In this document: positions 27,929 to 36,955 of the stretch, piece after piece
Layout: each line of letters begins with the position of its first letter
Numbering within the stretch: the stretch's first letter is position 1
Source of the DNA: Herpetosiphon geysericola
GTDB lineage: Bacteria; Chloroflexota; Chloroflexia; Chloroflexales; Herpetosiphonaceae
Assembly (NCBI RefSeq): GCF_001306135.1
Contig: NZ_LGKP01000021.1
Span: forward strand, 186,001 to 250,000
Length of the DNA: 64,000 nucleotides
Reading direction: 5' to 3'
Made by a program: the position numbers and the translations under genes
The notes under the pieces: generated by a model
Seen by the model: only the letters and a program-made list of their open reading frames with translations
Told to the model about the DNA's origin: nothing
Databases searched by the model: none

Positions 27929-28828
27929 ATGAAGCGCTGGCAAAGCGATGGGGTCTTGTTGTTGATTGTGATGCTTTGGGGCAGCACATTTTTTGTCGTG
28001 CGGGATGCGACCGATCATTGGCCGCCGTTGGCTTTTGTGGCCCTGCGCTTTGGCTTAGCAACGCTGGCGCTCTTACCCTGGGCGCTCAAATCGCTGCGCC
28101 AATGGACGCGCACCGATTGGCAGGCAGGCTTGATTACTGGCAGTTTGCTGTGTGTTGGCTACATTACCCAAACGATCGGCATCAGCATGACTACCGCCTC
28201 GCGAGCAGGCTTCGTCACTGGCTTAAACGTCATATTTGTGCCGTTGATGGGCGCTGTATTGTGGCGCAGCAAAATTAGCAACAAAGTGTGGGCAGGGGTC
28301 ATTTTAGCTGTTGCTGGCTTATATGTGCTCTCGATTGCTCCCGCTGCCCAAGCTGGTTCGCAGCCAGTCTCGCTTTGGGGCGATTTCTTGGTGTTTATCT
28401 GCGCGGTAACTTTTGCTGGGCATATTTTAGCGATTGGCCACTGGACTAAAAAGGCCTCGCCAATTGCCATGAACTTGATTCAAGTGGCAGTCGTTGGCAT
28501 AGTTGCCAGCCTTGGTAGCCTGATCTTTGAAAGCGTACCCGCCTTGCCAACAGACGTTTTTTGGGCTGGAGCCTATTTGGGCATCATCTGTACAGCGGTG
28601 TTACTGGCAATTCAGATTATCGTGCAGCGCTATGCCTCGCCAACCCGCACCGCCTTGATTTTCGTGCTGGAGCCAGTTTTTGCGGCGCTATTTGCAGCAA
28701 CCTTTGGCAATGAAAGCATTTCGTCAACCTTCGTTTGGGGTGGCTTATTAATGATGATTGGCATTGTGATTGCCGAATTGCCACCCTTAGCATTGTTCAA
28801 GAAGCAGGAACCGAATGAAACAATTTGA
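27929..28828 (+). CDS. DMT-superfamily transporter (two EamA domains)
   Basis: 299 residues with about ten membrane helices in two EamA halves. It starts MKRWQSDGVLLLIVMLWGST, where LLLIVMLWGSTFFVVRDA is the classical first-helix pattern, and ends with IGIVIAELPPLALFKKQEP. The family exports amino acids, metabolites or drugs. AAAGGG lies shortly before the ATG at 27929; much longer open frames upstream are not real. Its last 14 bases overlap the next gene, so the two are translated together. Confidence 0.88.
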   Translation: MKRWQSDGVLLLIVMLWGSTFFVVRDATDHWPPLAFVALRFGLATLALLPWALKSLRQWTRTDWQAGLITGSLLCVGYITQTIGISMTTASRAGFVTGLNVIFVPLMGAVLWRSKISNKVWAGVILAVAGLYVLSIAPAAQAGSQPVSLWGDFLVFICAVTFAGHILAIGHWTKKASPIAMNLIQVAVVGIVASLGSLIFESVPALPTDVFWAGAYLGIICTAVLLAIQIIVQRYASPTRTALIFVLEPVFAALFAATFGNESISSTFVWGGLLMMIGIVIAELPPLALFKKQEPNETI

Positions 28829-29465
28829 TGCAATTTTATTTGATTGTGATGGCGTGTTGGTCGATAGCGAGCCGGTAAGCATGCGCGCCTTGGATGTGTT
28901 TTTGGCTCGCTATGGCAAGCAAGCTGAACCTGCTTGGGGCCATCGCATGGTTGGTCGTCGCGCCTATGATAATGCCCAAATGATGATCGAAAGCTTCGAT
29001 TTGCCCTTGAGCATCGAGCAAACGATTGCCGAGCATCGCCAATTAATTTTCGAACTGGTCGAGCGTGAAGCTAAAGCCATGCCTTACGCTGATCAAATTA
29101 TTCGTTGGCTCAATCAACAACAGATTCCGATTGCGGTTGCTACCTCGTCGCCACGCCCATATTTGACTATGGTGCTGCAAAAATTTGGCTGGCACGATTG
29201 TTTTGGCGCAACCGTCACTGGTGAAGAAGTGGCCAATGGCAAGCCCGCCCCCGATATTTTTCTGCGAGCCGCCGAATTGTTGGGCGTAGCTGCCAAAGCC
29301 AGTCTTGTGCTCGAAGATGCGCCGCACGGCGTGCAAGCAGGCTTGGCGGCTGAGGCAACGGTTTATGCAGTGCCCAACAGCGTCACCAAATATCTAGAAT
29401 TTCCGCCAGTGGCCAAATATGCCAGTTTGGCCGAGGTACTAGCCGAGCTGCAAGCCAACAGCTAA
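28815..29465 (+). CDS. HAD-family hydrolase (beta-phosphoglucomutase / phosphatase-like)
   Basis: 216 residues. Motif I is FDCDGVLVDSEP with nucleophile Asp and acid/base Asp two residues later, motif II is VATSSPRP, motif III Lys is in NGKPAPDIFLRAA, and motif IV is LVLEDAPHGVQAG. The cap domain between motifs I and II is helical (C1 type). Likely a sugar- or nucleoside-phosphate phosphatase. It overlaps the DMT gene by 14 bases; AGGAACCGA before the ATG provides the ribosome site. Confidence 0.88.
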   Translation: MKQFDAILFDCDGVLVDSEPVSMRALDVFLARYGKQAEPAWGHRMVGRRAYDNAQMMIESFDLPLSIEQTIAEHRQLIFELVEREAKAMPYADQIIRWLNQQQIPIAVATSSPRPYLTMVLQKFGWHDCFGATVTGEEVANGKPAPDIFLRAAELLGVAAKASLVLEDAPHGVQAGLAAEATVYAVPNSVTKYLEFPPVAKYASLAEVLAELQANS

Positions 29466-29564
29466 ACCTGCGCTATTCATAAGTGGTAACAGCCAAACCC
29501 CTTGCAGATCGACGGCTTTAAGGTAGAGTAGACACAGCAAGCGGTTAATCGATCTGGAGGCGTT

Positions 29565-29900
29565 ATGTCTGATGCAGCGCAGGTTGTTTTGATTAGCACA
29601 AGTAATGCTGATGAGGCTCGCACGCTGGCCCTAGCCTTGGTGACCGAACGGCTGGCGGCCAGTGTCAATATTTTGCCGCAAATGAGCTCGATTTATCATT
29701 GGGAAGGCATACTCAAAGAAGAGGCCGAGATTTTGTTGATTGTGCGCACGCGCGCCGACGCGCTGGGCAGCCTGATCGAGCGGGTTGAACAATTGCACTC
29801 GTATGCGCTACCCGAAATTATTGCTTTGCCAATTGTCGATGGTTCGCAACGCTTTATCAATTGGATTTTGGGCGAAGTAATGACCAATGAGGATGCCTAA
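29565..29900 (+). CDS. cutA: Divalent-cation tolerance protein CutA
   Basis: 111 residues, the normal CutA1 length. The trimer-forming pattern VLISTSNADEARTLALALVTERLAASVNI, the SIYHWEGILKEEAEILLIV strand-helix and the ELHSYALPEI-like LHSYALPEIIALPIVDGSQRFINWI are all present. CutA proteins are stable trimers linked to copper tolerance in E. coli; their general role is unclear. CTGGAGG before the ATG is a strong ribosome site. Stop and start overlap as TAATG with the response regulator gene, so the two are co-translated. TTGCAG and TAGAGT 16 bases apart (about 29501-29528) form a possible promoter. Confidence 0.93.
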   Translation: MSDAAQVVLISTSNADEARTLALALVTERLAASVNILPQMSSIYHWEGILKEEAEILLIVRTRADALGSLIERVEQLHSYALPEIIALPIVDGSQRFINWILGEVMTNEDA

Positions 29901-30598
29901 TGCAACGTATTTTAATTGTTGACGATGAACCTAGCGTGGTCGATGTGGTGCGTTCGCGCTTCGAGCGCGAGGGCTTTGCGGTTGGCGAAACTGGCTCTGG
30001 CGAAGATGCCTTGCTGCGCTTGCGCAACGAAACCTATGATCTGTTGATTTTGGATATTGGCCTGCCCGGGATTGATGGCTTTGGGGTGCTGCGCCAAATG
30101 CGGGCCGAGGGCTTCGAGCAACCAGTGATTATGCTCACGGCGCGGGCCGACGAAGTGGATCGGGTGGTTGGCTTAGAGCTTGGCGCTGATGATTATGTGG
30201 TCAAGCCATTTTCGCCGCGCGAACTCGTGGCGCGGGTGCGGGCCTTGCTGCGGCGCACCGCCGAAGCCAGCCGTTTGCGCCAACAAATTGGCGATGCAGT
30301 GCCAACCTCAAATGGTCTGCAACTGGATAATGCGCGCCGCCGTGCGACCTTCCGCGATGTGCAACTAACCTTGCGGCCCAAAGAATTTGATCTTTTGGCC
30401 TATTTGGCTTCGCATCCTGGCCAAGTGTTTACCCGCGAAGTCCTGCTAGGCCAAGTTTGGGGCTACGACGAATATGTCGATGCACGCACGGTTGATGTAC
30501 ATATTCGGCGTTTGCGCTCAAAACTCAGCGAAATCGACCCCGAATCGAATTTGATTCAGACTGAATGGGGCATTGGCTATCGGTTTATCGAAGGCTAA
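29900..30598 (+). CDS. OmpR/PhoB-type response regulator, orphan
   Basis: 232 residues. A receiver domain with acidic pair DDE near residues 8-10, phosphoacceptor Asp in LLILDIGLPG (about residue 53), the T in MLTARADEVD and K in DYVVKPFSPRE, joined to a winged-helix DNA-binding domain with LRPKEFDLLAYLASHPGQVFTR and VDVHIRRLRSKL. No histidine kinase is encoded next to it. It is translationally coupled to cutA, which hints at metal- or redox-linked control. Confidence 0.93.
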   Translation: MQRILIVDDEPSVVDVVRSRFEREGFAVGETGSGEDALLRLRNETYDLLILDIGLPGIDGFGVLRQMRAEGFEQPVIMLTARADEVDRVVGLELGADDYVVKPFSPRELVARVRALLRRTAEASRLRQQIGDAVPTSNGLQLDNARRRATFRDVQLTLRPKEFDLLAYLASHPGQVFTREVLLGQVWGYDEYVDARTVDVHIRRLRSKLSEIDPESNLIQTEWGIGYRFIEG

Positions 30599-30610
30599 AG
30601 GGTGGTTACT

Positions 30611-30637
30611 CAGCCCCGCAGCATGGGCACGGGGCTG
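30611..30637. terminator. Hairpin between convergent genes
   Basis: CAGCCCCG (30611-30618) pairs with CGGGGCTG (30630-30637). It lies 13 bases past the regulator stop and 20 past the argF stop on the other strand. Neither side has a good T-run, so termination would be weak or Rho-assisted. Confidence 0.45.
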
Positions 30638-30657
30638 AATTCGAGCCTTAAATAGTT

Positions 30658-31626
30658 TTAGGCGGCAAGGCGTTTGCTGCGGCGCAAAGCCAAGCCAGCA
30701 ACGGTGGCAACCAACACAGCTTTGTGGGTATGCAAGCGATTTTCAGCTTGATCAAACACAATCGAACGCTCGCCATCAGCAACATCAGCGCTAATTTCTT
30801 CGCCGCGATGCATTGGCAAACAGTGCATTACTTTGGATCCAGCATTGGCTGCGGCCAACAGTTCAGCATTAATTTGAAATGGTTGCAACGCTTCCAAATG
30901 ACCTTCGGCGACAACTTGGCCCATACTGACCCAAACATCGGTATACAACACATCAGCATTCTTGACGGCTTCCAACGGATCGTTGGTCACGATGATTTTT
31001 GTGCCATTGGCGGCGGCTTGCAAGCGCGCTTGAGCCAACAGCTGCTGGTCAACATTCGCCACAAACGGCGTGCCGATCGCAAAATCCATGCCCAAGCGTG
31101 GTGCAATTTCCAACAACGAATTGGAAACATTATTCGGATCGCCAAGGTAGACCAATTTTATGCCTTTGCAACTGCCAAAATGCTCGCGAATCGTCAAGGC
31201 ATCGGCCAAGGCTTGCACCGGATGCAGCCAATCGGAAAGCCCGTTGATCACTGGCACATCGGCGGCTTCGGCCAACTCGACCAAGGTAGCGTGGTCGTTG
31301 ACCCGCGCCATAATCGCATCGCACATGCGGCTGAGCACGCGCGCGGTATCGCCGATGGTTTCGCCCCGGCCAATTTGGGTATCGCGTGGGCTGAGGTAAA
31401 TGCCATGACCGCCGAGCTGCACCATCGCCGATTCGAAGCCAACGCGGGTGCGGGTTGAGGGCTTTTCAAAAATCATCGCCAAGGTGCGGTTTGCCAAAAG
31501 AGGATGCGCTTTGCGGCGTTGTTGGCGCAATTTGAGTTCGGCGGCAGTTTCCAGTACGTCGAGTAATTCAGTGTCGTTCCAGTCGGCCAAGGCCAGTAAA
31601 TCGCGACCAAGAAGTGAGTGTGTCAT
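30658..31626 (-). CDS. argF: Ornithine carbamoyltransferase
   Basis: 322 residues. The carbamoyl phosphate loop STRTR is at 57-61, HPVQAL at 135-140 and the ornithine-binding HCLP at 268-271. It makes citrulline from ornithine and carbamoyl phosphate in the arginine pathway. It is the last arg gene on the minus strand, about 50 bases after argH. GGAGGCTTCCACATG defines the start at 31626. The SMG-loop equivalent reads VWVSMGQ, which supports ornithine rather than an N-acylated substrate. Confidence 0.95.
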   Translation of the reverse strand: MTHSLLGRDLLALADWNDTELLDVLETAAELKLRQQRRKAHPLLANRTLAMIFEKPSTRTRVGFESAMVQLGGHGIYLSPRDTQIGRGETIGDTARVLSRMCDAIMARVNDHATLVELAEAADVPVINGLSDWLHPVQALADALTIREHFGSCKGIKLVYLGDPNNVSNSLLEIAPRLGMDFAIGTPFVANVDQQLLAQARLQAAANGTKIIVTNDPLEAVKNADVLYTDVWVSMGQVVAEGHLEALQPFQINAELLAAANAGSKVMHCLPMHRGEEISADVADGERSIVFDQAENRLHTHKAVLVATVAGLALRRSKRLAA

Positions 31627-31677
31627 GTGGAAGCCTCCGTTAAGGGTAACGGCAGGGCGAGGGCGCTATTGGCAACC

Positions 31678-33042
31678 TCAGCCTTCTGCTAAAACGTGTT
31701 GAGCAGCAATCAGTTGGTCGCGCACGGCGTTGGGCGCTGTTCCACCAGGTACGTCGCGCATGGCGACAGAACGAGCAAAATCGAATAGACCAGCAACATC
31801 GGTCAGACTTGGGTGGGCTGCAACAAAGCTTTCGGCAGGCAATTGGCGCATCCCAACGCCACGTTGTTCTGCTTCGCGCACCAAGCGCCCAGCAATATGA
31901 TGGGCCTCGCGGAATGGCACTCCCCGGCGTACCAATTCATCGGCCACATCAGTCGCCAACATTGCATCATCAAGCGCTGCTACCATGCGTTCGGTGTTGA
32001 AGCGGGCGGTGCGAATTGCCCCAGCCACCACCGGCAAGGTCAGGCTTAATGTATCGATCGCATCGAATAAAGGTGCTTTATCTTCTTGTAAATCTTTGTC
32101 GTAGGCCGATGGCAAGCCCTTGAGTAAGGTCAAAACCGTAACCAGGTTGCCGATCAAACGGCCAGATTTGCCGCGGGCCAACTCCAATGAATCGGGGTTT
32201 TTCTTTTGGGGCATTAAACTTGAGCCAGTTGAATAGGCATCATCTAGCGCCACAAAACCCCATTCCGCGCTACTCCAGATGATCCAATCTTCTGCAAGCT
32301 GGCTGATGTGCACGCCCAATAAGGCCGTTGCTGCCAAAATTTCGACAATATAATCGCGATCGCTGGTGGCATCAAGGCTATTTTGGCTGATGCTAGCAAA
32401 GCCCAATTCAGCTGCCAGCGCCGCGCGATCGACGGCAAAGGCCGTGCCAGCGAGCGCGCCAGAGCCAAGCGGCAAAACGCTAACCCGCTTGGTAGCATCG
32501 TGCAAACGCTGACGATCACGATCTAAACGCCAAAAATGGGCCAACAGGGCGTGCGATAACAATACTGGTTGCGCCCGTTGCAGGTGGGTATAGCCAGGCA
32601 ACATTGCATCGCCAACAGATTTAGCTTGCTCAAGCAAGGCCGCTTGCACATCGCGAATCAAATCATCGGCCAATTTGAGGGCGCTCAAAGTCCACAAACG
32701 GGTATCGGTTGCCACTTGATCGTTACGCGAGCGGCCAGTATGTAATTTGCCCGCCAAGGCTCCGATGAAATCACCTAAACGGCGTTCGACCGCCGTATGA
32801 ATATCTTCGTCGCTGGTTAATGGCAAAAACAGGCCTTCTTCAAACTCCTGTGCCACTTGGCGCAAGCCTGCGATCAATGCTTGACACTCGTTGGCTTGCA
32901 AAATGCCAGCGCGCTCTAAGCCATTGGCCCAAGCAATCGAGCCGCGAATATCCTCGGCCCATAAGCGCCGATCGATTGGAAACGAATCGTTGAATAAGCG
33001 CATATGCTCAGCCAACGAGCCACTAAATCGTCCACCCCACAT
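31678..33042 (-). CDS. argH: Argininosuccinate lyase
   Basis: 454 residues, full length. It begins MWGGRFSGSLAEHM, which is a family hallmark, and has the GSSLMPQKKNPD signature near residue 275 in the fumarase/aspartase superfamily loop. It splits argininosuccinate into arginine and fumarate. The upstream spacer to argJ is 183 bases of repeat phrases, so argH may have its own start of transcription or simply tolerate inserted repeats. Confidence 0.96.
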   Translation of the reverse strand: MWGGRFSGSLAEHMRLFNDSFPIDRRLWAEDIRGSIAWANGLERAGILQANECQALIAGLRQVAQEFEEGLFLPLTSDEDIHTAVERRLGDFIGALAGKLHTGRSRNDQVATDTRLWTLSALKLADDLIRDVQAALLEQAKSVGDAMLPGYTHLQRAQPVLLSHALLAHFWRLDRDRQRLHDATKRVSVLPLGSGALAGTAFAVDRAALAAELGFASISQNSLDATSDRDYIVEILAATALLGVHISQLAEDWIIWSSAEWGFVALDDAYSTGSSLMPQKKNPDSLELARGKSGRLIGNLVTVLTLLKGLPSAYDKDLQEDKAPLFDAIDTLSLTLPVVAGAIRTARFNTERMVAALDDAMLATDVADELVRRGVPFREAHHIAGRLVREAEQRGVGMRQLPAESFVAAHPSLTDVAGLFDFARSVAMRDVPGGTAPNAVRDQLIAAQHVLAEG

Positions 33043-33225
33043 GGTTTGGTTACCTCACTAGTTGGTTGTTGGGGATCGGGGGTCGGGGATCGGGTTTGGG
33101 CTATAAGATTTTAATATTTGATGTTTCAACCAAATTCCGCTAGCCCAGAGCCTACAGCCTTAATTCCTCTGCGCCTCTATGGTAAAAACGCCGATCCCCA
33201 ACAACCAATCCCCGATCCCCGCTAT
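33043..33225. other. Repeat-phrase spacer between argJ and argH
   Basis: Contains GTTGTTGGGGATCGGGGGTC near 33062 and an inverted echo GATCCCCAACAACC-like near 33190, plus CTCTGCGCCTCTATGGTAA. The inverted GGGATCGGGG phrases could form a long imperfect hairpin across the spacer. No gene is seen. Confidence 0.5.
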
Positions 33226-34413
33226 CTACGTCCGATAATCGGCGTTGATCCGCACATATTCAGCGCTAAAATCGCAGGTCCACGCGTAGCCAGTGGCAGC
33301 GCCAGCCCCAAGCTTGAGCCGAATGGCCACATGCTTGCCGCTCATTTGGCTCGCTGCTTCGCGTTCGCTGTAGTCGGTGGGCGTGCCACCAGCAACTAAT
33401 TGCACCGATCCCAACCAAAGCTCAACTTGGCTAGGATCGAATGGCACGCCAGCTACGCCAGCAGCTGCTAAAATTCGGCCCCAATTGGGATCGCCGCCGT
33501 GAATCGCGGTTTTGACCAATGGTGAGCAGGCAATTTTGCGCGCAACGGTACGCGCTGCAGCAACACTCGGCGCATGATCAACCGTGACCGTGACCAATTT
33601 GGTTGCGCCTTCGCCATCGGCAGCAATTTGCTTGGCCAAATCGATGCAAACCGCTTCGAGCGCTTGGCGGAAACTAGCAATATTGCTGGCATTGATCGTC
33701 ACGCCACTTGCGCCCGAGGCCAGCAGCAACAACGTATCGTTGGTACTTGGGTCGCCATCGACCGTCACGCAATTGAACGATGCATCGCTAACTTCGCGCA
33801 ACAAGCTTTGGGCCAAATCAGCATCGATAGCCACATCGGTGGTGACAATCGACAGCATGGTTGCCATCATCGGATGGATCATGCCTGCGCCTTTGGCAAC
33901 GCCTGCCACCGTCACCACAACTCCATCGATCACCGCATTGGCGCTGGCGGTTTTGGAACGGGTGTCGGTGGTCATAATTGCTTCGGCAAGCGCTGGAGCA
34001 TGCTCAACACCCAGTTCTGGGGCGATTGCAGCAACGCCTTTGGCCACTTTTTCAACATTCAGTTGATGGCCAATAACGCCAGTGGAAAGCACTAAAACCT
34101 GATGTGGCTCGCAGCCAACCGCTACCGCCGCCAAACGAGCCATCTCGCGGGCAGCGGCAACGCCTTGCGCGCCAGTACAAGCGTTGGCACAACCAGCATT
34201 AGCAATCACGGCGCGAATTTCGCTAGCATGCGCGGCCAAAACCGCTTGATCATAGAGCACAGGCGCAGCTTTGACGAGGCTGGTAGTAAAAACCCCAGCC
34301 GCCGTACAAACTCCATCAGCAACAAGTAAACTTAAATCAGGATTACCACTGGCCTTCAAGCCACATCGCCCCGCAGAACTGCGGAAACCAGCAGCAAAAC
34401 GAAAGATACTCAT
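33226..34413 (-). CDS. argJ: Bifunctional ornithine acetyltransferase / N-acetylglutamate synthase
   Basis: 395 residues. The self-cleavage site is in KGAGMIHPMMATML, predicted between A184 and T185, which makes Thr185 the nucleophile of the beta chain. STGVIGHQL and NDTLLLLASG are further family motifs. The enzyme moves the acetyl group from N-acetylornithine to glutamate and closes the acetyl cycle; many members can also use acetyl-CoA. Only two bases separate the argG stop from its start, so argG and argJ are translationally coupled. Confidence 0.95.
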   Translation of the reverse strand: MSIFRFAAGFRSSAGRCGLKASGNPDLSLLVADGVCTAAGVFTTSLVKAAPVLYDQAVLAAHASEIRAVIANAGCANACTGAQGVAAAREMARLAAVAVGCEPHQVLVLSTGVIGHQLNVEKVAKGVAAIAPELGVEHAPALAEAIMTTDTRSKTASANAVIDGVVVTVAGVAKGAGMIHPMMATMLSIVTTDVAIDADLAQSLLREVSDASFNCVTVDGDPSTNDTLLLLASGASGVTINASNIASFRQALEAVCIDLAKQIAADGEGATKLVTVTVDHAPSVAAARTVARKIACSPLVKTAIHGGDPNWGRILAAAGVAGVPFDPSQVELWLGSVQLVAGGTPTDYSEREAASQMSGKHVAIRLKLGAGAATGYAWTCDFSAEYVRINADYRT

Positions 34414-34415
34414 GC

Positions 34416-35627
34416 TTATTCGGCTCCTGAGGTTAAGGCTTCGACTTTTTGGGGCAAGCCAAAGAGCTTGATAAAGCCTTCAGCATCTGCTTGGTTGTAG
34501 ACTGCATCTTCGCTGAAGGTTGCCAAATCGGGCACGTACAAGCTGCGTTCGGCCTTGCGTCCAACCAAATGCACGCCACCTTTGAAGACTTTCAAGCGGG
34601 TCACGCCAGTGACATTCTTTTGGGTTTCGGTGAAGAACGCCGACAAGGCATAGCGCAACGGCGACCACCATTGGCCGTTGTAAATCAACTCGGAGAAGCG
34701 AATTGCCAAGGTATCTTTGTAGTGCAAGGTTTCGCGGTCGAGCGCCAATTCTTCGAGGCCTTGATGAGCGCGATAGAGCAACGTGCCGCCTGGCGTTTCG
34801 TACACGCCGTGGCTCTTCATGCCAACCAAGCGATTTTCGACCAAATCGACGCGGCCAACACCATGGCGAGCGCCAATCTCGTTGAGGGCTTGCAGCAAGG
34901 CAACGGGGCCAAGTTGCTCGCCATTCACGCTAACGGGAATGCCGCGCTCGAAGCCAATTTCCACATATTCTGCTGCATCAGGCGCTTGTTCTGGGGTGAC
35001 GGTGCGTTGGAACATATTCAATTCTGGCTCCAGCCATGGATCTTCCAACGAGCCGCCTTCGTGGCTCAAGTGCCAAATATTGCCGTCGCGGCTGTAGATC
35101 GAGGCGCGGGTGCTGGTGACTGGCACATTATGTAATGCAGCATAATCCAGCGCATCTTCGCGTGAGCGAATATGCCATTCACGCCATGGGGCGATGATTT
35201 TCATGTGTGGAGCCAAGGCCATGTAAGTCAATTCAAAGCGCACTTGATCGTTGCCTTTGCCCGTGCAGCCGTGGGAAAGGGCATCAGCGCCAACTTTCAA
35301 AGCAGTTTGCACCTGACCACGCGCGATTAATGGGCGAGCAATGCTGGTACCAAGCAAGTAGGTGCGTTCGTAGGTTGCGCCCGATTGCAACATTGGGAAC
35401 AAGAAATCGCGCACAAATTCTTCGCGCAAATCTTCGACATAGCAGGCACTTGCGCCTGAAGCAATCGCCTTGGCTTCAACGCCGCTCAAATCATCATCTT
35501 GGCCAAGATTGGCGCAATAGCAGACGACTTCACAACCATAATGTTCCTTCAACCATGGCACGATCACGCTGGTATCCAAGCCACCAGAGTAGGCCAGCAC
35601 CACTTTATTTGCAGTCGCATTCGACAT
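34416..35627 (-). CDS. argG: Argininosuccinate synthase
   Basis: 403 residues. The N-type ATP pyrophosphatase loop is SGGLDTS (14-20), followed by ANLGQDDDL and [12 protein letters not shown]. It joins citrulline and aspartate with ATP cleavage to AMP. The ATG at 35627 is ten bases after GGAG and is preferred to a TTG two codons upstream. The 5' spacer to argA holds repeat phrases and an 8-bp hairpin (AATGCTTT/AAAGCATT, 35702-35724). Confidence 0.96.
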   Translation of the reverse strand: MSNATANKVVLAYSGGLDTSVIVPWLKEHYGCEVVCYCANLGQDDDLSGVEAKAIASGASACYVEDLREEFVRDFLFPMLQSGATYERTYLLGTSIARPLIARGQVQTALKVGADALSHGCTGKGNDQVRFELTYMALAPHMKIIAPWREWHIRSREDALDYAALHNVPVTSTRASIYSRDGNIWHLSHEGGSLEDPWLEPELNMFQRTVTPEQAPDAAEYVEIGFERGIPVSVNGEQLGPVALLQALNEIGARHGVGRVDLVENRLVGMKSHGVYETPGGTLLYRAHQGLEELALDRETLHYKDTLAIRFSELIYNGQWWSPLRYALSAFFTETQKNVTGVTRLKVFKGGVHLVGRKAERSLYVPDLATFSEDAVYNQADAEGFIKLFGLPQKVEALTSGAE

Positions 35628-35755
35628 GACCAATGAACTCCTTATTGAAAATCAGAAGGCAAAAATCAGAAGTCAAAATTGAAAACTCATTAGATTATTC
35701 CAATGCTTTACGATTTAAAGCATTTTTGATTTTTGCCCTTTGAATTTTGACTTGA

Positions 35756-36259
35756 TTAATGTTCCCAAACGACGGCGGTTTCGTCACAGCAAGTGACGAG
35801 TGGACACTTGACACAATCGCGCCAAACCTTTTCGGGGAAACGTTCTTTGTCGGTGATTGTAAAACCCAAGCGGACAAAAAACGAGACAGCGCGGGTCAAG
35901 GCAAAAACTGTATGAATTTGGCGCAATTTGGCTTGGGCAACCAGTTCGAGCACAATTTTGGCACCAACGCCAGCAGCGCGATACTCGGTTGCCACGGCTA
36001 ATGAGCGAACCTCAACCAGATCAGGATTCATCAGCAACAATGAGCCAATGCCAATCACCCGTTGGCCATGGCAGGCAACTACCCAATTTGCTAAAGAAGC
36101 ATGAATTTCGTCAGCGGAACGGGGTAATAAATGCCCAGCCCGCACATTTTCGGCAACCAACTCAGCCATGCCAGCCACATCGTCTTCATGGGCGGGCCGA
36201 ACCACAATGTCCGCAGGATCGATTGGAGCCAAAACTGTACTGTGTTGAATGGCAACCAT
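35756..36259 (-). CDS. argA: Short-form N-acetylglutamate synthase (GNAT, ArgA-like)
   Basis: 167 residues, only the GNAT part of ArgA without the kinase-like domain. Acetyl-CoA region: VEVRSLAVATEYRAAGVGAK (83-102). The C-terminus FPEKVWRDCVKCPLVTCCDE (141-160) has the cysteine cluster C149, C152, C157, C158 seen in short ArgA proteins of actinobacteria and others. It would make N-acetylglutamate to prime the cycle run by ArgJ. The gene lies 5' of argG in the arg cluster. The cysteines may bind a metal; no such site has been shown from this sequence. Confidence 0.85.
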   Translation of the reverse strand: MVAIQHSTVLAPIDPADIVVRPAHEDDVAGMAELVAENVRAGHLLPRSADEIHASLANWVVACHGQRVIGIGSLLLMNPDLVEVRSLAVATEYRAAGVGAKIVLELVAQAKLRQIHTVFALTRAVSFFVRLGFTITDKERFPEKVWRDCVKCPLVTCCDETAVVWEH

Positions 36260-36955
36260 TGATTGGTTACTCCCAAAACGGCTTGCGCCGGATAATGTTA
36301 AATGTCGTTATCTATGTTTAGGCCCAGTTTTGGGCTTGATTTCGTTGATCATTGCTTAGCATTTCGCCAGCCTTCGCGTGCTTCGTGGCCTTCGCGGTTC
36401 CAGTTGCTGACATCCAGACCCTGACCTCTAGCACCTGATCCCTGAACCCTCGTTCGCCACCCTTCCGTCCCTCCGCCGGAGGGAGACGCAGGGGGTTTTC
36501 ATCCCCCTGCACCCCCTCATATTCACGTGCTGGATTGTTAGTGTGTTTCTGTTACTCCCGCCTTCGCGTGCTTTGCGCTCTTCGCGGTTTCAACCGTTCC
36601 CCAATCCCCAGCAATCTATCCCTGAACCCTCGTTTCGCCACACTTCCGTCCCTCCGCCGGAGGGAGATGCAGGGGGTTTTCATCCCCCTGCACCCCCTCA
36701 TATTCACGTGCTGGATTGTTGCTGTGTTTCTACAACTCCCGCCTTCGCGTTCTTTGCGGTTCCAGTTGCTAACATCCAGACCCTGACCTCTAGCACCTGA
36801 TCCCTGAACCCTCGTTCGCCACCCTTCCGTCCCTCCGCCGGAGGGAGACGCAGGGGGTTTTCATCCCCCTGCACCCCCTCATATTTGCGTGCTGGATTGT
36901 TGCTGTGTTTCTACAACTCCCGCCTTCGCGTTCTTTGTGGCCTTCGCGGTTCCAC
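36260..36955. repeat. Tandem array of three ~180-bp repeat units inside the arg cluster
   Basis: Three copies of the double-hairpin element, starting near 36451, 36631 and 36813, sit in units about 180 bases long. Each unit has CCTGAACCCTCG before it, CTGGATTGTT after it, and then CCCGCCTTCGCG with variable CTTTG/TTCGCGGTT text. The flanking stretch from GCGGTTCCAGTTGCT to CCCCTCATATT is nearly identical over some 130 bases in the first and third units. No gene is seen in this 696-base spacer; it separates the Nudix gene from argA on the minus strand. Confidence 0.85.

Noticed and set aside
33043-33225. Frames in the argJ-argH spacer
   Set aside because: They consist of GGGATCGGGG and related repeat phrases and lack ribosome sites.
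36260-36955. Tandem repeats as a CRISPR array
   Set aside because: Units are about 180 bases, only three, and the sequence between conserved parts is related phrase text rather than unique spacers; no cas genes are near.
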